A DNA stretch of 64,000 nt from Streptomyces spiroverticillatus (GTDB taxonomy: Bacteria; Actinomycetota; Actinomycetes; Streptomycetales; Streptomycetaceae). Location of the stretch: contig BMUX01000003.1 of assembly GCA_014650415.1 (NCBI GenBank), positions 558,001 to 622,000 on the forward strand, written 5' to 3'. The notes beneath the pieces were generated by a model that searched no databases, was not told the DNA's origin, and was given only the letters and a program-made list of their open reading frames with translations. The translations under genes and the position numbers were made by a program. Below are positions 1 to 8,399 of the stretch, piece after piece (position 1 is the stretch's first letter; each line of letters starts with the position of its first letter).

Positions 1-397
1 TGGGCACCGGCAGGTTCAGCGGTGGTGTCTCGCCGAGCAGCTTCTCGAAGAGGAAGTCGACGTGCCGGGTGTACGCGGCGGTGTCCAGGTCCTGCTCGGC
101 GAGGTGGTCCAGCACGTAGCTGTGCTGCACGCTGTGCGTGGCCTCCTGGCCCATGAATCCCTTCACCTGCTGGAGGAGTTCGGGGTCGTGCACCAGCGGC
201 AGCGCCTCCTTGAAGACCCGTACGAACCACCGCTCACCGGCCGGCAGCAGCAGGTGCAGCACGTTGATGACGTGCGTGGCGGTCGGCTCGTCGGGTATCC
301 AGTGCAGCGGTGTTGCGTGCCAGTCGAAGGAGACGCGGCGCGGTGCGATGACGTATCCGGCGTCGCGGGGTTCGGTCTCCAGCGGATCGGTGCTCAC
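1..397 (-). CDS. Predicted metal-dependent hydrolase (PF10118 type), partial at window edge
   Basis: Only the first 132 codons are in the window; the C-terminus lies to the left of position 1. The GTG start at 397 overlaps the stop of the EphD-like gene by four bases (GTGA, 394-397), so translation should be coupled. The visible protein has the pattern of the PF10118 helical, ferritin-like hydrolases: a WHATPLHW segment near residue 26, then E85, H88 and H92 in the GQEATHSVQH motif, which are the likely metal ligands. No signal peptide or membrane segment is seen, so it should be cytosolic. The family has no established substrate. Its coupling to an epoxide-hydrolase/SDR fusion suggests work on a lipid or hydrophobic substrate, which is inference. 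Confidence 0.75.
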   Translation of the reverse strand, partial: MSTDPLETEPRDAGYVIAPRRVSFDWHATPLHWIPDEPTATHVINVLHLLLPAGERWFVRVFKEALPLVHDPELLQQVKGFMGQEATHSVQHSYVLDHLAEQDLDTAAYTRHVDFLFEKLLGETPPLNLPVP

Positions 398-2199
398 AAC
401 GGCGGCTCCAATCGGGCGATCGCGCGCAGCGCCTTCGGCGTGAAGCGGGACATCAGATGCGCACCGCGCGCCTCCGGCGTCACCGGCACCACCGCCTGGT
501 TCTTCACCACGGCGCGCAGTACGGCGTCGGCGACCTTCTCCGGCGGGTAGTTGCGCAGTCCGTACAGCCGCGACGACCGCTTCTGCTTGCGCTTCTCCTC
601 TTCCTCCGACACCCCGGTGAAGCGGGAGGTGGCGGTGATGTTGGTGTTGACGAGGCCGGGGCAGATGGCGCTCACCCCGATGCCCTGGCCTGCCAGTTCG
701 GCGCGCAGGCACTCGCTGAGCATCAGCACCGCCGCCTTCGAGGTGCTGTACGCGGGCAGCGCCTTGGAGGGCTGGAACGCGGCGGCGGACGCGGTGTTGA
801 CGATGTGACCGCCCTGGCCGCGCTCGGCCATCTGCTTGCCGAAGGTGCGGCAGCCGTGGATGACACCCCACAGATTGACGTCCAGGACCTTCTTCCAGTC
901 CTCCGCCGAGGTGCTCATGAAGGAACCGGACATGCCGATCCCGGCATTGTTGACCAGAACGTCCACGACGCCGTAGTCGGCGGCGACCTTCTCCGCCAGC
1001 TTCTCCATAGCCTGCGCGTCGCTGACGTCGACGACCTCCGCCCAGGCGTCCGGCGCCCCGATCAGCCGGGCCAGCTCGGCGGTCCTGGACGCCCCCTCCG
1101 CGTCCCGGTCCACCGCCACGATCCGCGCCCCCGCCTCGGCGAACGCGAAGGCGGTGGCCCGCCCGATCCCGCTGCCGGCGCCGGTGACCAGGACCAGCTG
1201 CCCGCCGAACCGGTCGGCGTACTTGCCGCCCGCCACGGACTCGCGCGGGGCGACCCCCGCCGTGCTGTCCTCGTTCGCCGTGACGAACTCGGCTATCCAC
1301 GCAGCCAGTTGGTCGGGCCGGGTGCGGGGCACCCAGTGCTTGGCGGGGAGTGTGCGACGTACCAACTGCGGAGCCCACAGCTCCAGTTCGTCGTACAGAC
1401 GCTCCGACAGGAAGACGTCGCCGGTCGGGGTGATCAGCTGCACGGGTACGTGCGCGTACGCGTCGGCGCGCGGCCTGCGCAGCCGGGTGCGCACGTTGTC
1501 CCGGTAGAGCCAGGCGCCGTGCGCCGCGTCCTGCGGCAGCGAGGACGTCGGGTACCCGCCGGCCGGGATCTTCTCGATCCGCTCCAGCATCTTCGGCCAG
1601 CGCTTGCCGAGCGGCCCGCGCCACGCCAGCTCCGGCAGCACCGGGGTGTGCAGCATGTACACGTACCAGGACTTGATGCCCTGGTTGAGGAGCTGGGCGG
1701 CACGGCGCGGGGTCGGCCGGGACATCCGCTTCTTGATCCAGTGGCCGAAGTGGTCCAGGGACGGCCCCGACATCGAGGTGAAGGACGCGATGCGCCCCTG
1801 CGTCCGCTTGACCGTCGCGAACTCCCAGGACTGCACGGACCCCCAGTCGTGCCCCACCAGGTGCACCGGCCTGTCCGGACTGACCGCGTCCGCGACCGCC
1901 AGGAAGTCGTCGGTGAGCTTCTCCAGGGTGAATCCTCCGCGCAGCGGCTTCGGCGCCTGCGACCTGCCGTGCCCGCGCACGTCGTACAGCACCACGTGGA
2001 AGCGGTCCGCCAGGCGGGTCGCGACCTCGGACCACACCTCCTTGCTGTCGGGGTAGCCGTGCACCAGCAGCACGGTCGGGTGCGCGGTGTCGCCCAGTTC
2101 GGCGACGCACAGCTCGATCCCGCCGGTCCGCACCCGGCGCTCGCGCGCGCCCTCCGGGCCTGTCGTCCCCGCTGCGGGGTGTGCCTTCTCCACGCTCAT
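394..2199 (-). CDS. ephD: EphD-like fusion: alpha/beta hydrolase (epoxide hydrolase) plus short-chain dehydrogenase
   Basis: This is a 601-residue cytosolic fusion. Residues about 25-310 form an alpha/beta hydrolase with the HGYP oxyanion loop (47-50), nucleophile D118 in VGHDWG and the late histidine H288 in AKHW. The Asp nucleophile and HGxP loop are typical of epoxide hydrolases. Residues about 330-590 are a classical SDR with TGAGSGIG at the nucleotide site, NNAG, S471 and the Y484-xxx-K488 pair. The same order and length occur in mycobacterial EphD (Rv2214c), which acts on lipid epoxides. The ATG at 2199 overlaps the upstream M24 stop by four bases (ATGA). A longer open frame continues upstream over the M24 gene but is a shadow. 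The activities are inferred from intact motifs; the substrate is unknown. Confidence 0.85.
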   Translation of the reverse strand: MSVEKAHPAAGTTGPEGARERRVRTGGIELCVAELGDTAHPTVLLVHGYPDSKEVWSEVATRLADRFHVVLYDVRGHGRSQAPKPLRGGFTLEKLTDDFLAVADAVSPDRPVHLVGHDWGSVQSWEFATVKRTQGRIASFTSMSGPSLDHFGHWIKKRMSRPTPRRAAQLLNQGIKSWYVYMLHTPVLPELAWRGPLGKRWPKMLERIEKIPAGGYPTSSLPQDAAHGAWLYRDNVRTRLRRPRADAYAHVPVQLITPTGDVFLSERLYDELELWAPQLVRRTLPAKHWVPRTRPDQLAAWIAEFVTANEDSTAGVAPRESVAGGKYADRFGGQLVLVTGAGSGIGRATAFAFAEAGARIVAVDRDAEGASRTAELARLIGAPDAWAEVVDVSDAQAMEKLAEKVAADYGVVDVLVNNAGIGMSGSFMSTSAEDWKKVLDVNLWGVIHGCRTFGKQMAERGQGGHIVNTASAAAFQPSKALPAYSTSKAAVLMLSECLRAELAGQGIGVSAICPGLVNTNITATSRFTGVSEEEEKRKQKRSSRLYGLRNYPPEKVADAVLRAVVKNQAVVPVTPEARGAHLMSRFTPKALRAIARLEPPL

Positions 2200-3062
2200 G
2201 CCGCCTTCTCCTCGGCCCAGCGCCGCACGTGCGGCAGATCGTCGTCCAGCCAGAACGCGCTCTGTTCGGGGTCCTTGGAGTCGGTGACCACCAGGATCTC
2301 CTCGAACTTCGCGCCCGTACCCCGGAATCCGAGGTGCGGTTCCACCGCCCACAGGCCCGGCTGCGGCGGATGGTCGGAGAATTTGTACGGGCTCCACAGC
2401 GGCGACCAGCCGTCCCGGTGCCCGTGCAGCGCATCGCCCGCCAGTCCCTTGAGCGACTGCGTCCCGAACCCGAACACATGCGGTGACCAGCGGCGTTCCT
2501 TCACCCGGTCGACCTTGTGGGCGATCACGCCGAAGGGATACGCGCGGTGCCGGTTGGCGTACCCCTGACTGACCATGAGTCGCTCGACGTTCTCGTAGAT
2601 CTCCCGCAGGGTGCGCTTCTCGCGCACCTGGTCGAGGATCAGGGCGCGGTGCGCCTCCAGGTCGGCGAGCAGCCGGTCGTGCACCGGATTCAGGCCCAGG
2701 CAGCCGGAGTAGCCGATGTCCGCGGTGTAGCCCTGGTGGACGGGCGCCATGTCGAGGATGAACGGCATCCCCGCCTCCAGCCGCCGGTTCGTCGGGAAGA
2801 ACTGGAGCGGTATCCGGAAGTCGGTGAACGCCGTCCGGTCCCCGAACCACGCGAACGGCAGGTGGAACCAGTCGCGCACCCCGCGCTCGCGCAGCCACAC
2901 CCGCTGCATCCGGGCCGCCTCACGCTCCGTCACACCCGGCTTGAGCTGTCCGGCGACGGCCTCGGCGCATTCGTACGCGAGGCGCTGCACTTGTCTGAAT
3001 CCCCGCAGTTCCGCGGTGAGTTCGCCCCGTGTGCCGGAGACTTCTGAGATTGCTGAGGTCAT
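2196..3062 (-). CDS. M24-family metallopeptidase / creatinase-fold protein (Xaa-Pro peptidase-like)
   Basis: This is a 288-residue protein with the pita-bread metallopeptidase fold. Candidate metal ligands are the two aspartates in ILDMAP and TADIGYS, a histidine in GVIAHK, and glutamates in AVEPHLG and FEEILVV. It lacks the N-terminal creatinase domain of full Xaa-Pro aminopeptidases, so it is a short M24 member whose substrate may be a small amide rather than a peptide. The ATG at 3062 is chosen because the protein then starts just before the conserved helix; a longer reading to 3185 has no domain support. It is first in a coupled minus-strand operon with the EphD-like fusion and the metal-dependent hydrolase. 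The divergent region upstream holds two DnaA-box-like sequences. Confidence 0.8.
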   Translation of the reverse strand: MTSAISEVSGTRGELTAELRGFRQVQRLAYECAEAVAGQLKPGVTEREAARMQRVWLRERGVRDWFHLPFAWFGDRTAFTDFRIPLQFFPTNRRLEAGMPFILDMAPVHQGYTADIGYSGCLGLNPVHDRLLADLEAHRALILDQVREKRTLREIYENVERLMVSQGYANRHRAYPFGVIAHKVDRVKERRWSPHVFGFGTQSLKGLAGDALHGHRDGWSPLWSPYKFSDHPPQPGLWAVEPHLGFRGTGAKFEEILVVTDSKDPEQSAFWLDDDLPHVRRWAEEKAA

Positions 3063-3146
3063 GCCACCCGTCCGTCCCGTGTAGCGGTACGCGTCCGTAA
3101 CTTGACACTGATGAATGTGACAATGCCCGGCGGCTACGTCAAGGGC

Positions 3147-3169
3147 TGTGCATAACTGCCTGTGGATAA
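3147..3169. promoter_or_regulatory. Two DnaA-box-like 9-mers in a divergent intergenic region
   Basis: TGTGCATAA (3147-3155) and TGTGGATAA (3161-3169) lie 14 bp apart between the divergent M24 and ABC genes. The second equals the reverse complement of the strong DnaA box TTATCCACA. DnaA binding here is inferred from the match only. Confidence 0.45.
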
Positions 3170-3313
3170 CTCCGCACAATCCCACCGTGTTTCCCTCCCG
3201 GGCCCCTCCCAGGTCCCTCCCGGGACTGCTCCGGAGGGCCGGGTCCGCCCCTGGTACCGCTCCCCCCTACGGGTCCGTACGACCAGAGGCGGAGAGGAGA
3301 ACAACCGCCAGGG

Positions 3314-3352
3314 CTGACGTGGAATGTGGCCTGCGCCACTACCTTCGGACTT
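3314..3352 (+). promoter_or_regulatory. Candidate promoter for the ABC operon, possibly leaderless
   Basis: A -10-like TACCTT at 3340-3345 ends 7 bases before the GTG at 3353, and a CTGACG at 3314-3319 could act as a weak -35 with a 20-base spacer. No ribosome binding site precedes the GTG, which would fit a leaderless transcript. This is inference from spacing. Confidence 0.3.
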
Positions 3353-4390
3353 GTGACTGCCGTGATCGCAACCGAAGCCCTGAGCAAGCGGTTCCCCCGG
3401 GTGACCGCGCTTGACCGGCTCACGTTGGACATCGGACCCGGAGTAACGGGTCTGGTGGGCGCCAACGGAGCCGGCAAGTCCACATTGATCAAGATCCTGC
3501 TCGGCCTGTCCCCCGCCACCGAGGGCACGGCCGCCGTGCTCGGACTCGACGTCGCCACCAGCGGCGCCGAGATCCGCGAACGCGTGGGGTACATGCCCGA
3601 GCACGACTGCCTCCCGCCGGACGTCTCGGCCACCGAGTTCGTCGTGCACATGGCGCGGATGTCCGGACTGCCCGCGACCGCCGCGCGCGAGCGCACCGCG
3701 GACACCCTGCGGCACGTCGGCCTCTACGAGGAGCGCTACCGCCCCATCGGCGGCTACTCGACGGGCATGAAGCAGCGGGTGAAGCTGGCCCAGGCCCTGG
3801 TCCACGACCCGCAGCTGGTCCTCCTCGACGAGCCCACCAACGGCCTCGACCCGGTCGGCCGCGACGAGATGCTCGGCCTGATCCGCCGCGTGCACACCGA
3901 CTTCGGGATCTCGGTCCTGGTCACCTCGCACCTCCTGGGCGAACTGGAGCGCACCTGCGACCACGTCGTCGTCATCGACGGCGGAGCGCTGCTGCGGTCC
4001 AGTTCGACCAGTGACTTCACCCAGACGACCACGACCCTCGCGGTCGAGGTCACCGACTCCGACACCCACCCCGACGGCACGCGCGCGTTGCGCGAGGCAC
4101 TCACCGCCGCCGGTGTCACTTTGCACGCGGCAGAGGAGCAGGGTCTGCCCGGCGCCGGTCACATCCTCCTCGTCGAGGGCGAGGGCGACGCCACGTACGA
4201 CCTGGTCCGCGACACCGTCGCCGACCTGGGCATCGGCCTGGTCCGCATGGAACAGCGCCGCCACCACATCGCGGAGGTCTTCCGCACCGAACAGCACGCC
4301 GGGGCCCAGCCGGTGACCTCCGGAGCGCCCGCCGCCTGGGGCGCCCAGTGGAACGACAAGCAGAAGGGAGGCGGCCACGATGGCAACTGA
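3353..4390 (+). CDS. ABC transporter ATP-binding subunit (ABC-2 type), first of operon
   Basis: This is the nucleotide-binding subunit of an ABC-2 type transporter. It shows Walker A GANGAGKST, a Q-loop region GYMPEHDC, signature YSTGMKQR and Walker B LVLLDEPT, followed by the SHLLGELE switch region. After the roughly 215-residue core there is a C-terminal extension of about 120 residues, common in Streptomyces ABC-2 ATPases. Start choice is uncertain: GTG at 3353 fits a leaderless transcript, ATG at 3326 is the longest reading, and GTG at 3362 gives the cleanest family alignment. The gene overlaps the next permease gene by 11 bases. Together with the two permeases and the second ATPase it forms a four-gene operon. 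The substrate is unknown; export is the usual direction. Confidence 0.85.
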   Translation: MTAVIATEALSKRFPRVTALDRLTLDIGPGVTGLVGANGAGKSTLIKILLGLSPATEGTAAVLGLDVATSGAEIRERVGYMPEHDCLPPDVSATEFVVHMARMSGLPATAARERTADTLRHVGLYEERYRPIGGYSTGMKQRVKLAQALVHDPQLVLLDEPTNGLDPVGRDEMLGLIRRVHTDFGISVLVTSHLLGELERTCDHVVVIDGGALLRSSSTSDFTQTTTTLAVEVTDSDTHPDGTRALREALTAAGVTLHAAEEQGLPGAGHILLVEGEGDATYDLVRDTVADLGIGLVRMEQRRHHIAEVFRTEQHAGAQPVTSGAPAAWGAQWNDKQKGGGHDGN

Positions 4391-5291
4391 GCTCACGCCG
4401 CAGGGCGCCGACCCGACGCGCATCCACAACATCGGCTACCGCAAGTACGACGGCCCCCGCCTCGGCCGCGCCTACGCCCGCCGCTCGCTCTACTCGCAGT
4501 CCCTGCGCGGAGCGTACGGACTGGGCCGCAGCGCCAAGTCCAAGGTGCTGCCGATGGTCCTGTTCGGCGTCATGACCGCCACCGCGGCGATCATCGTCGC
4601 CGTCGCCGTGGCGGCCCCCGCGGGCACCATGACGAAACTGCCGCTCTCCTACACGGCGTTCGCGATCACCCTGCAGCCCGTCATCGGCCTCTACCTGGCC
4701 GCACAGGCGCCGCAGACGGTCTCCCGCGACCTGCGCTTCAAGACGGTGCCGCTGTACTTCTCACGGCCCATCGAGCGCCGGGACTACGTGCTGGCCAAGT
4801 ACGCGGCGATGGCCTCGGCCCTGTTCGCCCTCACGGCGATCCCGCTCGTCATCCTCTACGCGGGCGCGCTGCTCGCGAAGTTCGACTTCGGCGCCCAGAC
4901 CAAGGGCTTCGGACAGGGGCTGGTCTCCGTGGCACTGCTGTCGCTGCTGTTCGCCGGTCTCGGCCTCGTGATGGCCGCCCTGACACCGCGCCGCGGTTTC
5001 GGCGTGGCCGCCGTCATCGCCGTGTTCACCATCTCCTACGGTGCCGTCTCGACCGTCCAGGCCATCGCCTCCGCACAGGAGGCCAACGGGGCCGTGGAGT
5101 GGCTCGGCCTCTTCTCGCCCGCCACCCTCATCGACGGCGTCCAGACCGCCTTCCTCGGCGCCACCTCGAACTTCCCCGGTGGCACCGGCCCCGGTGCTGG
5201 GACAGGCGTGGTCTACCTGCTGGTCGTTCTCGGGCTCATCGCCGGCTCGTACGCCGTCCTGATGCGCCGCTACCGGAAGGTCGGACTGTGA
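4380..5291 (+). CDS. ABC-2 type transporter permease
   Basis: This is a 303-residue membrane protein with about six hydrophobic segments: an early one at about residues 55-80, a second near 90-110, and further ones to the C-terminus. It forms the transmembrane partner of the preceding ATPase. The N-terminal 45 residues are charged and cytosolic and include IGYRKYDG, a motif often seen at the start of ABC-2 permeases. A good ribosome binding site (AAGGGAGG) lies before the ATG at 4380. The stop overlaps the GTG of the second ATPase (GTGA, 5288-5291). The transported compound cannot be read from sequence. Confidence 0.85.
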   Translation: MATELTPQGADPTRIHNIGYRKYDGPRLGRAYARRSLYSQSLRGAYGLGRSAKSKVLPMVLFGVMTATAAIIVAVAVAAPAGTMTKLPLSYTAFAITLQPVIGLYLAAQAPQTVSRDLRFKTVPLYFSRPIERRDYVLAKYAAMASALFALTAIPLVILYAGALLAKFDFGAQTKGFGQGLVSVALLSLLFAGLGLVMAALTPRRGFGVAAVIAVFTISYGAVSTVQAIASAQEANGAVEWLGLFSPATLIDGVQTAFLGATSNFPGGTGPGAGTGVVYLLVVLGLIAGSYAVLMRRYRKVGL

Positions 5292-6199
5292 CCACGATCG
5301 ACATCACCAAGGCCTCCCGCTGGTTCGGGAACGTGGTCGCCGTCAACGACGTCACCATGAGCATCGGCCCCGGCGTCACCGGCCTCCTCGGCCCCAACGG
5401 CGCCGGGAAGTCCACCCTGATCAACATGATGGGCGGCTTCCTCGCCCCCTCCAACGGCACCGTCACCCTCGACGGCAACCCGATCTGGCGCAACGAGAGC
5501 GTCTACAAGGAGATCGGCGTCGTCCCCGAGCGGGAGGCGATGTACGACTTCCTCACCGGCCGCGAATTCGTCGTCGCCAACGCCGAACTGCATGGTTTGG
5601 ACGAGCAGGCGGCACAGAAGGCGCTCGCGACCGTCGAGATGGAGTACGCCCAGGACCGCAAGGTCGCCACGTACAGCAAGGGCATGCGCCAGCGCGTGAA
5701 AATGGCCTCCGCCCTGGTGCACGATCCGGCGGTGCTGCTCCTCGACGAGCCGTTCAACGGCATGGACCCCCGCCAGCGCATGCAGCTGATGGACCTGCTG
5801 CGGCGCATGGGCGGTGAGGGCCGCACGGTGCTGTTCTCCTCGCACATCCTGGAGGAGGTCGAACAGCTCGCCTCGCACATCGAGGTGATCGTCGCCGGCC
5901 GGCACGCGGCCTCGGGCGACTTCCGCAAGATCCGCCGCCTGATGACGGACCGCCCGCACCGCTATCTCGTACGCTCCAGCGACGACCGCGCCCTGGCCGC
6001 CGCGCTCATCGCCGACCCGTCCACGGCCGGCATCGAGGTCGACCGCGCCGAAGGCGCCCTGCGCATCCAGGCCGTCGACTTCGGCCGCTTCACCGAGCTG
6101 CTCCCGCAGGTCGCCCGCGCGCACGGCATCCGCCTGCTCACGGTGCAGCCCTCCGACGAGTCCCTCGAATCGGTCTTCTCCTACCTCGTCACGGCCTGA
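5288..6199 (+). CDS. ABC transporter ATP-binding subunit, second of operon
   Basis: This is a 303-residue ATPase with Walker A GPNGAGKST (K41), signature YSKGMRQR, Walker B VLLLDEPF and the SSHILEEVE switch. It has the same architecture as the first ATPase of the operon and probably arose by duplication, but the C-terminal domains differ. The start is GTG at 5288, translationally coupled by a four-base overlap with the preceding permease. It is followed 15 bases later by the second permease gene, which has a strong AAAGGAG ribosome binding site. Two ATPases with two permeases suggest either a heteromeric exporter or two related exporters made together. The choice between these is open. Confidence 0.87.
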   Translation: MTTIDITKASRWFGNVVAVNDVTMSIGPGVTGLLGPNGAGKSTLINMMGGFLAPSNGTVTLDGNPIWRNESVYKEIGVVPEREAMYDFLTGREFVVANAELHGLDEQAAQKALATVEMEYAQDRKVATYSKGMRQRVKMASALVHDPAVLLLDEPFNGMDPRQRMQLMDLLRRMGGEGRTVLFSSHILEEVEQLASHIEVIVAGRHAASGDFRKIRRLMTDRPHRYLVRSSDDRALAAALIADPSTAGIEVDRAEGALRIQAVDFGRFTELLPQVARAHGIRLLTVQPSDESLESVFSYLVTA

Positions 6200-6214
6200 A
6201 AGGAGCTTGCTGCG

Positions 6215-6934
6215 ATGTACGAACCCACCGTCGCCCGGCTCACCTACCGGGCCCTGCTCGGCCGCCGCCGCGCGGCCATCCTCTTCCTGCTGCCCGCCCT
6301 GCTCATCGTGATCGCGGTCGCGGTGCGCATGCTGGTCGGCGTGGACGACGGCGTCGCCGCCGACGTCCTGGGCGGCTTCGCGCTCGCCACGATGGTCCCG
6401 CTGATCGGCGTCATCGCGGGCACGGGCGCGATCGGCCCGGAGATCGACGACGGCTCGATCGTCTACCTGCTGTCCAAGCCGGTGAAGCGGCCCACGATCA
6501 TCTTCACCAAGCTGATCGTGGCCATCGCCGTCACCATGGCGTTCTCCGCGATCCCCACTTTCATCGCGGGCCTCATCCTGAACGGCAACGGCAGCCAGAT
6601 CGCCATCGCCTACACGGTGGCCGCCCTCGTCGCCTCGATCGCCTACAGCGCCGTCTTCCTGCTGCTGGGCACGGTCTCGCGGCACGCGGTCGTCTTCGGC
6701 CTGGTGTACGCGCTGGTGTGGGAGGCCCTGTTCGGCAGCCTGGTGCCGGGCGCCCGGACCCTCAGCATTCAACAGTGGGCGCTGTCCCTGGCCGAGAAGA
6801 TCGGGGCGGACGGCGCGATCGCCTCGGACGTCGGGCTGCCGACTGCGGTGATCCTGCTGGTCGTCGTCACGGGTCTGGCCACCTGGTACGCGGGGCAGAA
6901 GCTGCGTTCGCTCACTCTTGCGGGTGATGAATAG
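6215..6934 (+). CDS. ABC-2 type transporter permease, last gene of operon
   Basis: This is a 239-residue protein with six predicted membrane segments (about residues 20-40, 50-75, 95-120, 125-150, 155-175 and 205-225). It follows its ATPase by 15 bases with AAAGGAG as ribosome binding site. It contains the ABC-2 permease signature region around IGPEIDDGSIVYLLSKPVKR, where the acidic and SKP residues contact the ATPase in this family. It ends the operon: a strong bidirectional hairpin follows 29 bases after the stop. The substrate is unknown. Confidence 0.85.
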   Translation: MYEPTVARLTYRALLGRRRAAILFLLPALLIVIAVAVRMLVGVDDGVAADVLGGFALATMVPLIGVIAGTGAIGPEIDDGSIVYLLSKPVKRPTIIFTKLIVAIAVTMAFSAIPTFIAGLILNGNGSQIAIAYTVAALVASIAYSAVFLLLGTVSRHAVVFGLVYALVWEALFGSLVPGARTLSIQQWALSLAEKIGADGAIASDVGLPTAVILLVVVTGLATWYAGQKLRSLTLAGDE

Positions 6935-6962
6935 CCGAAAGCGGGCCCTTTTGGGAACGCGA

Positions 6963-7003
6963 AGCGCCCCCGGTTTGTATGTCACATACGAACCGGGGGC
7001 GCT
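6963..7003. terminator. Bidirectional hairpin between convergent transcripts
   Basis: A perfect 13-bp inverted repeat, AGCGCCCCCGGTT at 6963-6975 with its complement at 6991-7003, encloses a small inner stem GTATG/CATAC. It sits between the ABC operon (plus) and the MFS gene (minus). There is no long T-run on either side, as is usual in Streptomyces. Confidence 0.8.
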
Positions 7004-7077
7004 CCCGTTTCAGCAACAGGTCGGGATTGCCTGGCCCTTGGGACATCGATCCCTCGGACCTTGACACCTCAAAAGCG

Positions 7078-8352
7078 TCAGATCTTACGATCCCGGGCCG
7101 CGAAGAGGCCCACCACCAGAGCCGTCGCGCACACGCCCAGCATCAGGGCGATCGGCACCGTCCAACTGCCGGTCACCTGGTACACGGCGCCCGCCGCCAG
7201 CGGGCCCACGGCGGCCATCAGATAGCCGATCGTCTGCGCCATGCCGGACAGCCGCGCCGCCGTCGCCGCGTCCCCGGCCCGCAGCACGATCATCGTCAGC
7301 GCCAGACCCACGGCACCGCCCTGGCCGACGCCGAGGATCGCCGACCACAGCCAGGCCCCGGACACCGGGGCGACCATCAGCCCGACGTACCCGCCCGCGA
7401 CCAGAGAGGAGACCAGCACCACGAGCGGCCGCTGCGACCGCATCCGCCCCGCCAGCAGCGGCACCCCGAAGGCACCCGCGACCTGGATCAGGTTGTTGAA
7501 CGCGAAGACCACACCCGCAGTGGAACGGCTCATCCCGTGATCCGTGAAGATCGTCGGCATCCAGGCGATCAGGACGTACGACCACAACGACTGGAGGCCC
7601 ATGAAGAGAGTGACCTGCCAGGCCAGCGCCGAGCGCCACACGCTCTTCGGCGCGGCCCCGGCCTGCGGGGCGACCCGCACCTCGTGCCCGGTACGGCCCC
7701 GCGCGATCAGCACCTGAGGCAGCCAGGCCACCGCCGCCACGGCCGCCAGCAGCGACCAGAACGCCAGCGACGCCTCCCAGCTCCCCCCGAAGGCCTTCTC
7801 CAGCGGCACCGAGGCGGCGGCCACGACCGTGGCACCGGCGATCATCGAGCCCGTGTAGACCGACGTCATCGACGCGGCCCTGTCGGGGAAGTCCCGCTTG
7901 ATCAGACCGGGCATCAGCACATTGAGGAGGGCTATCGCGACACCGATCAGCACACCGCCGCCGTACAGCGCCACCGTCGAGGGCACGACGCGCACCAGAA
8001 TGCCGATGCCCAGCAGCACCAGCGCGAAGAACAGCACCACCTCGGTGCCGAACCGCCGGCCCAGCCACGGGGCGACCATCGCGCCCACACCCAGGAAGAG
8101 CACCGGCACGGACGTCACCAGACTGGTGGCCGTCGACGACAGGCCGAAGGCGTCACTGATCTCGCCGACCAGCGGGGACACGCTCGCGAGTGCCGCCCGC
8201 ATGTTGAGCGAGGCCAGCACGATGCCGACCATCAGGATCACCGGATGCGCAAGCAACGCCCGCCGCGCGGCGACCCCTTGAGGGGTGGGCCGGACATCGG
8301 CCTCGGCGTCCAGCAGGAGTTGATCGGCTTCCGGGCGTGACAAGGCGAACAC
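7078..8352 (-). CDS. MFS transporter, CynX/NimT family
   Basis: This is a 424-residue, about 12-helix membrane protein of the cyanate/nitroimidazole-type MFS subfamily. The NMRAALASVSPLVGEI stretch early in helix 1 is typical of the group. The start is GTG at 8352 with GAAAGG six bases upstream. It lies 47 bases downstream of the GntR-type regulator on the same strand, so it is probably the regulator's main target in a two-gene operon. Family members export or import small organic anions or drugs; the substrate is not determined here. It ends at the shared hairpin with the ABC operon. Confidence 0.85.
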   Translation of the reverse strand: MFALSRPEADQLLLDAEADVRPTPQGVAARRALLAHPVILMVGIVLASLNMRAALASVSPLVGEISDAFGLSSTATSLVTSVPVLFLGVGAMVAPWLGRRFGTEVVLFFALVLLGIGILVRVVPSTVALYGGGVLIGVAIALLNVLMPGLIKRDFPDRAASMTSVYTGSMIAGATVVAAASVPLEKAFGGSWEASLAFWSLLAAVAAVAWLPQVLIARGRTGHEVRVAPQAGAAPKSVWRSALAWQVTLFMGLQSLWSYVLIAWMPTIFTDHGMSRSTAGVVFAFNNLIQVAGAFGVPLLAGRMRSQRPLVVLVSSLVAGGYVGLMVAPVSGAWLWSAILGVGQGGAVGLALTMIVLRAGDAATAARLSGMAQTIGYLMAAVGPLAAGAVYQVTGSWTVPIALMLGVCATALVVGLFAARDRKI

Positions 8353-8399
8353 CTTTCAGAGGGGGAGGGAAGAGAAGTGAAGGGGGTGCGGGACAGGCC

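Noticed and set aside
2200..2898. Upstream extension of the EphD-like frame to an 834-residue reading
   Set aside because: The extension is the out-of-frame image of the M24 gene. The ATGA overlap at 2196-2199 gives a natural start, and the added sequence has no domain character.
5270..6985. Long minus-strand open frame across the ABC operon
   Set aside because: It is rich in His, Arg, Asp and Gln as expected for the antisense of GC-rich codons. The plus-strand proteins have clear ABC motifs.
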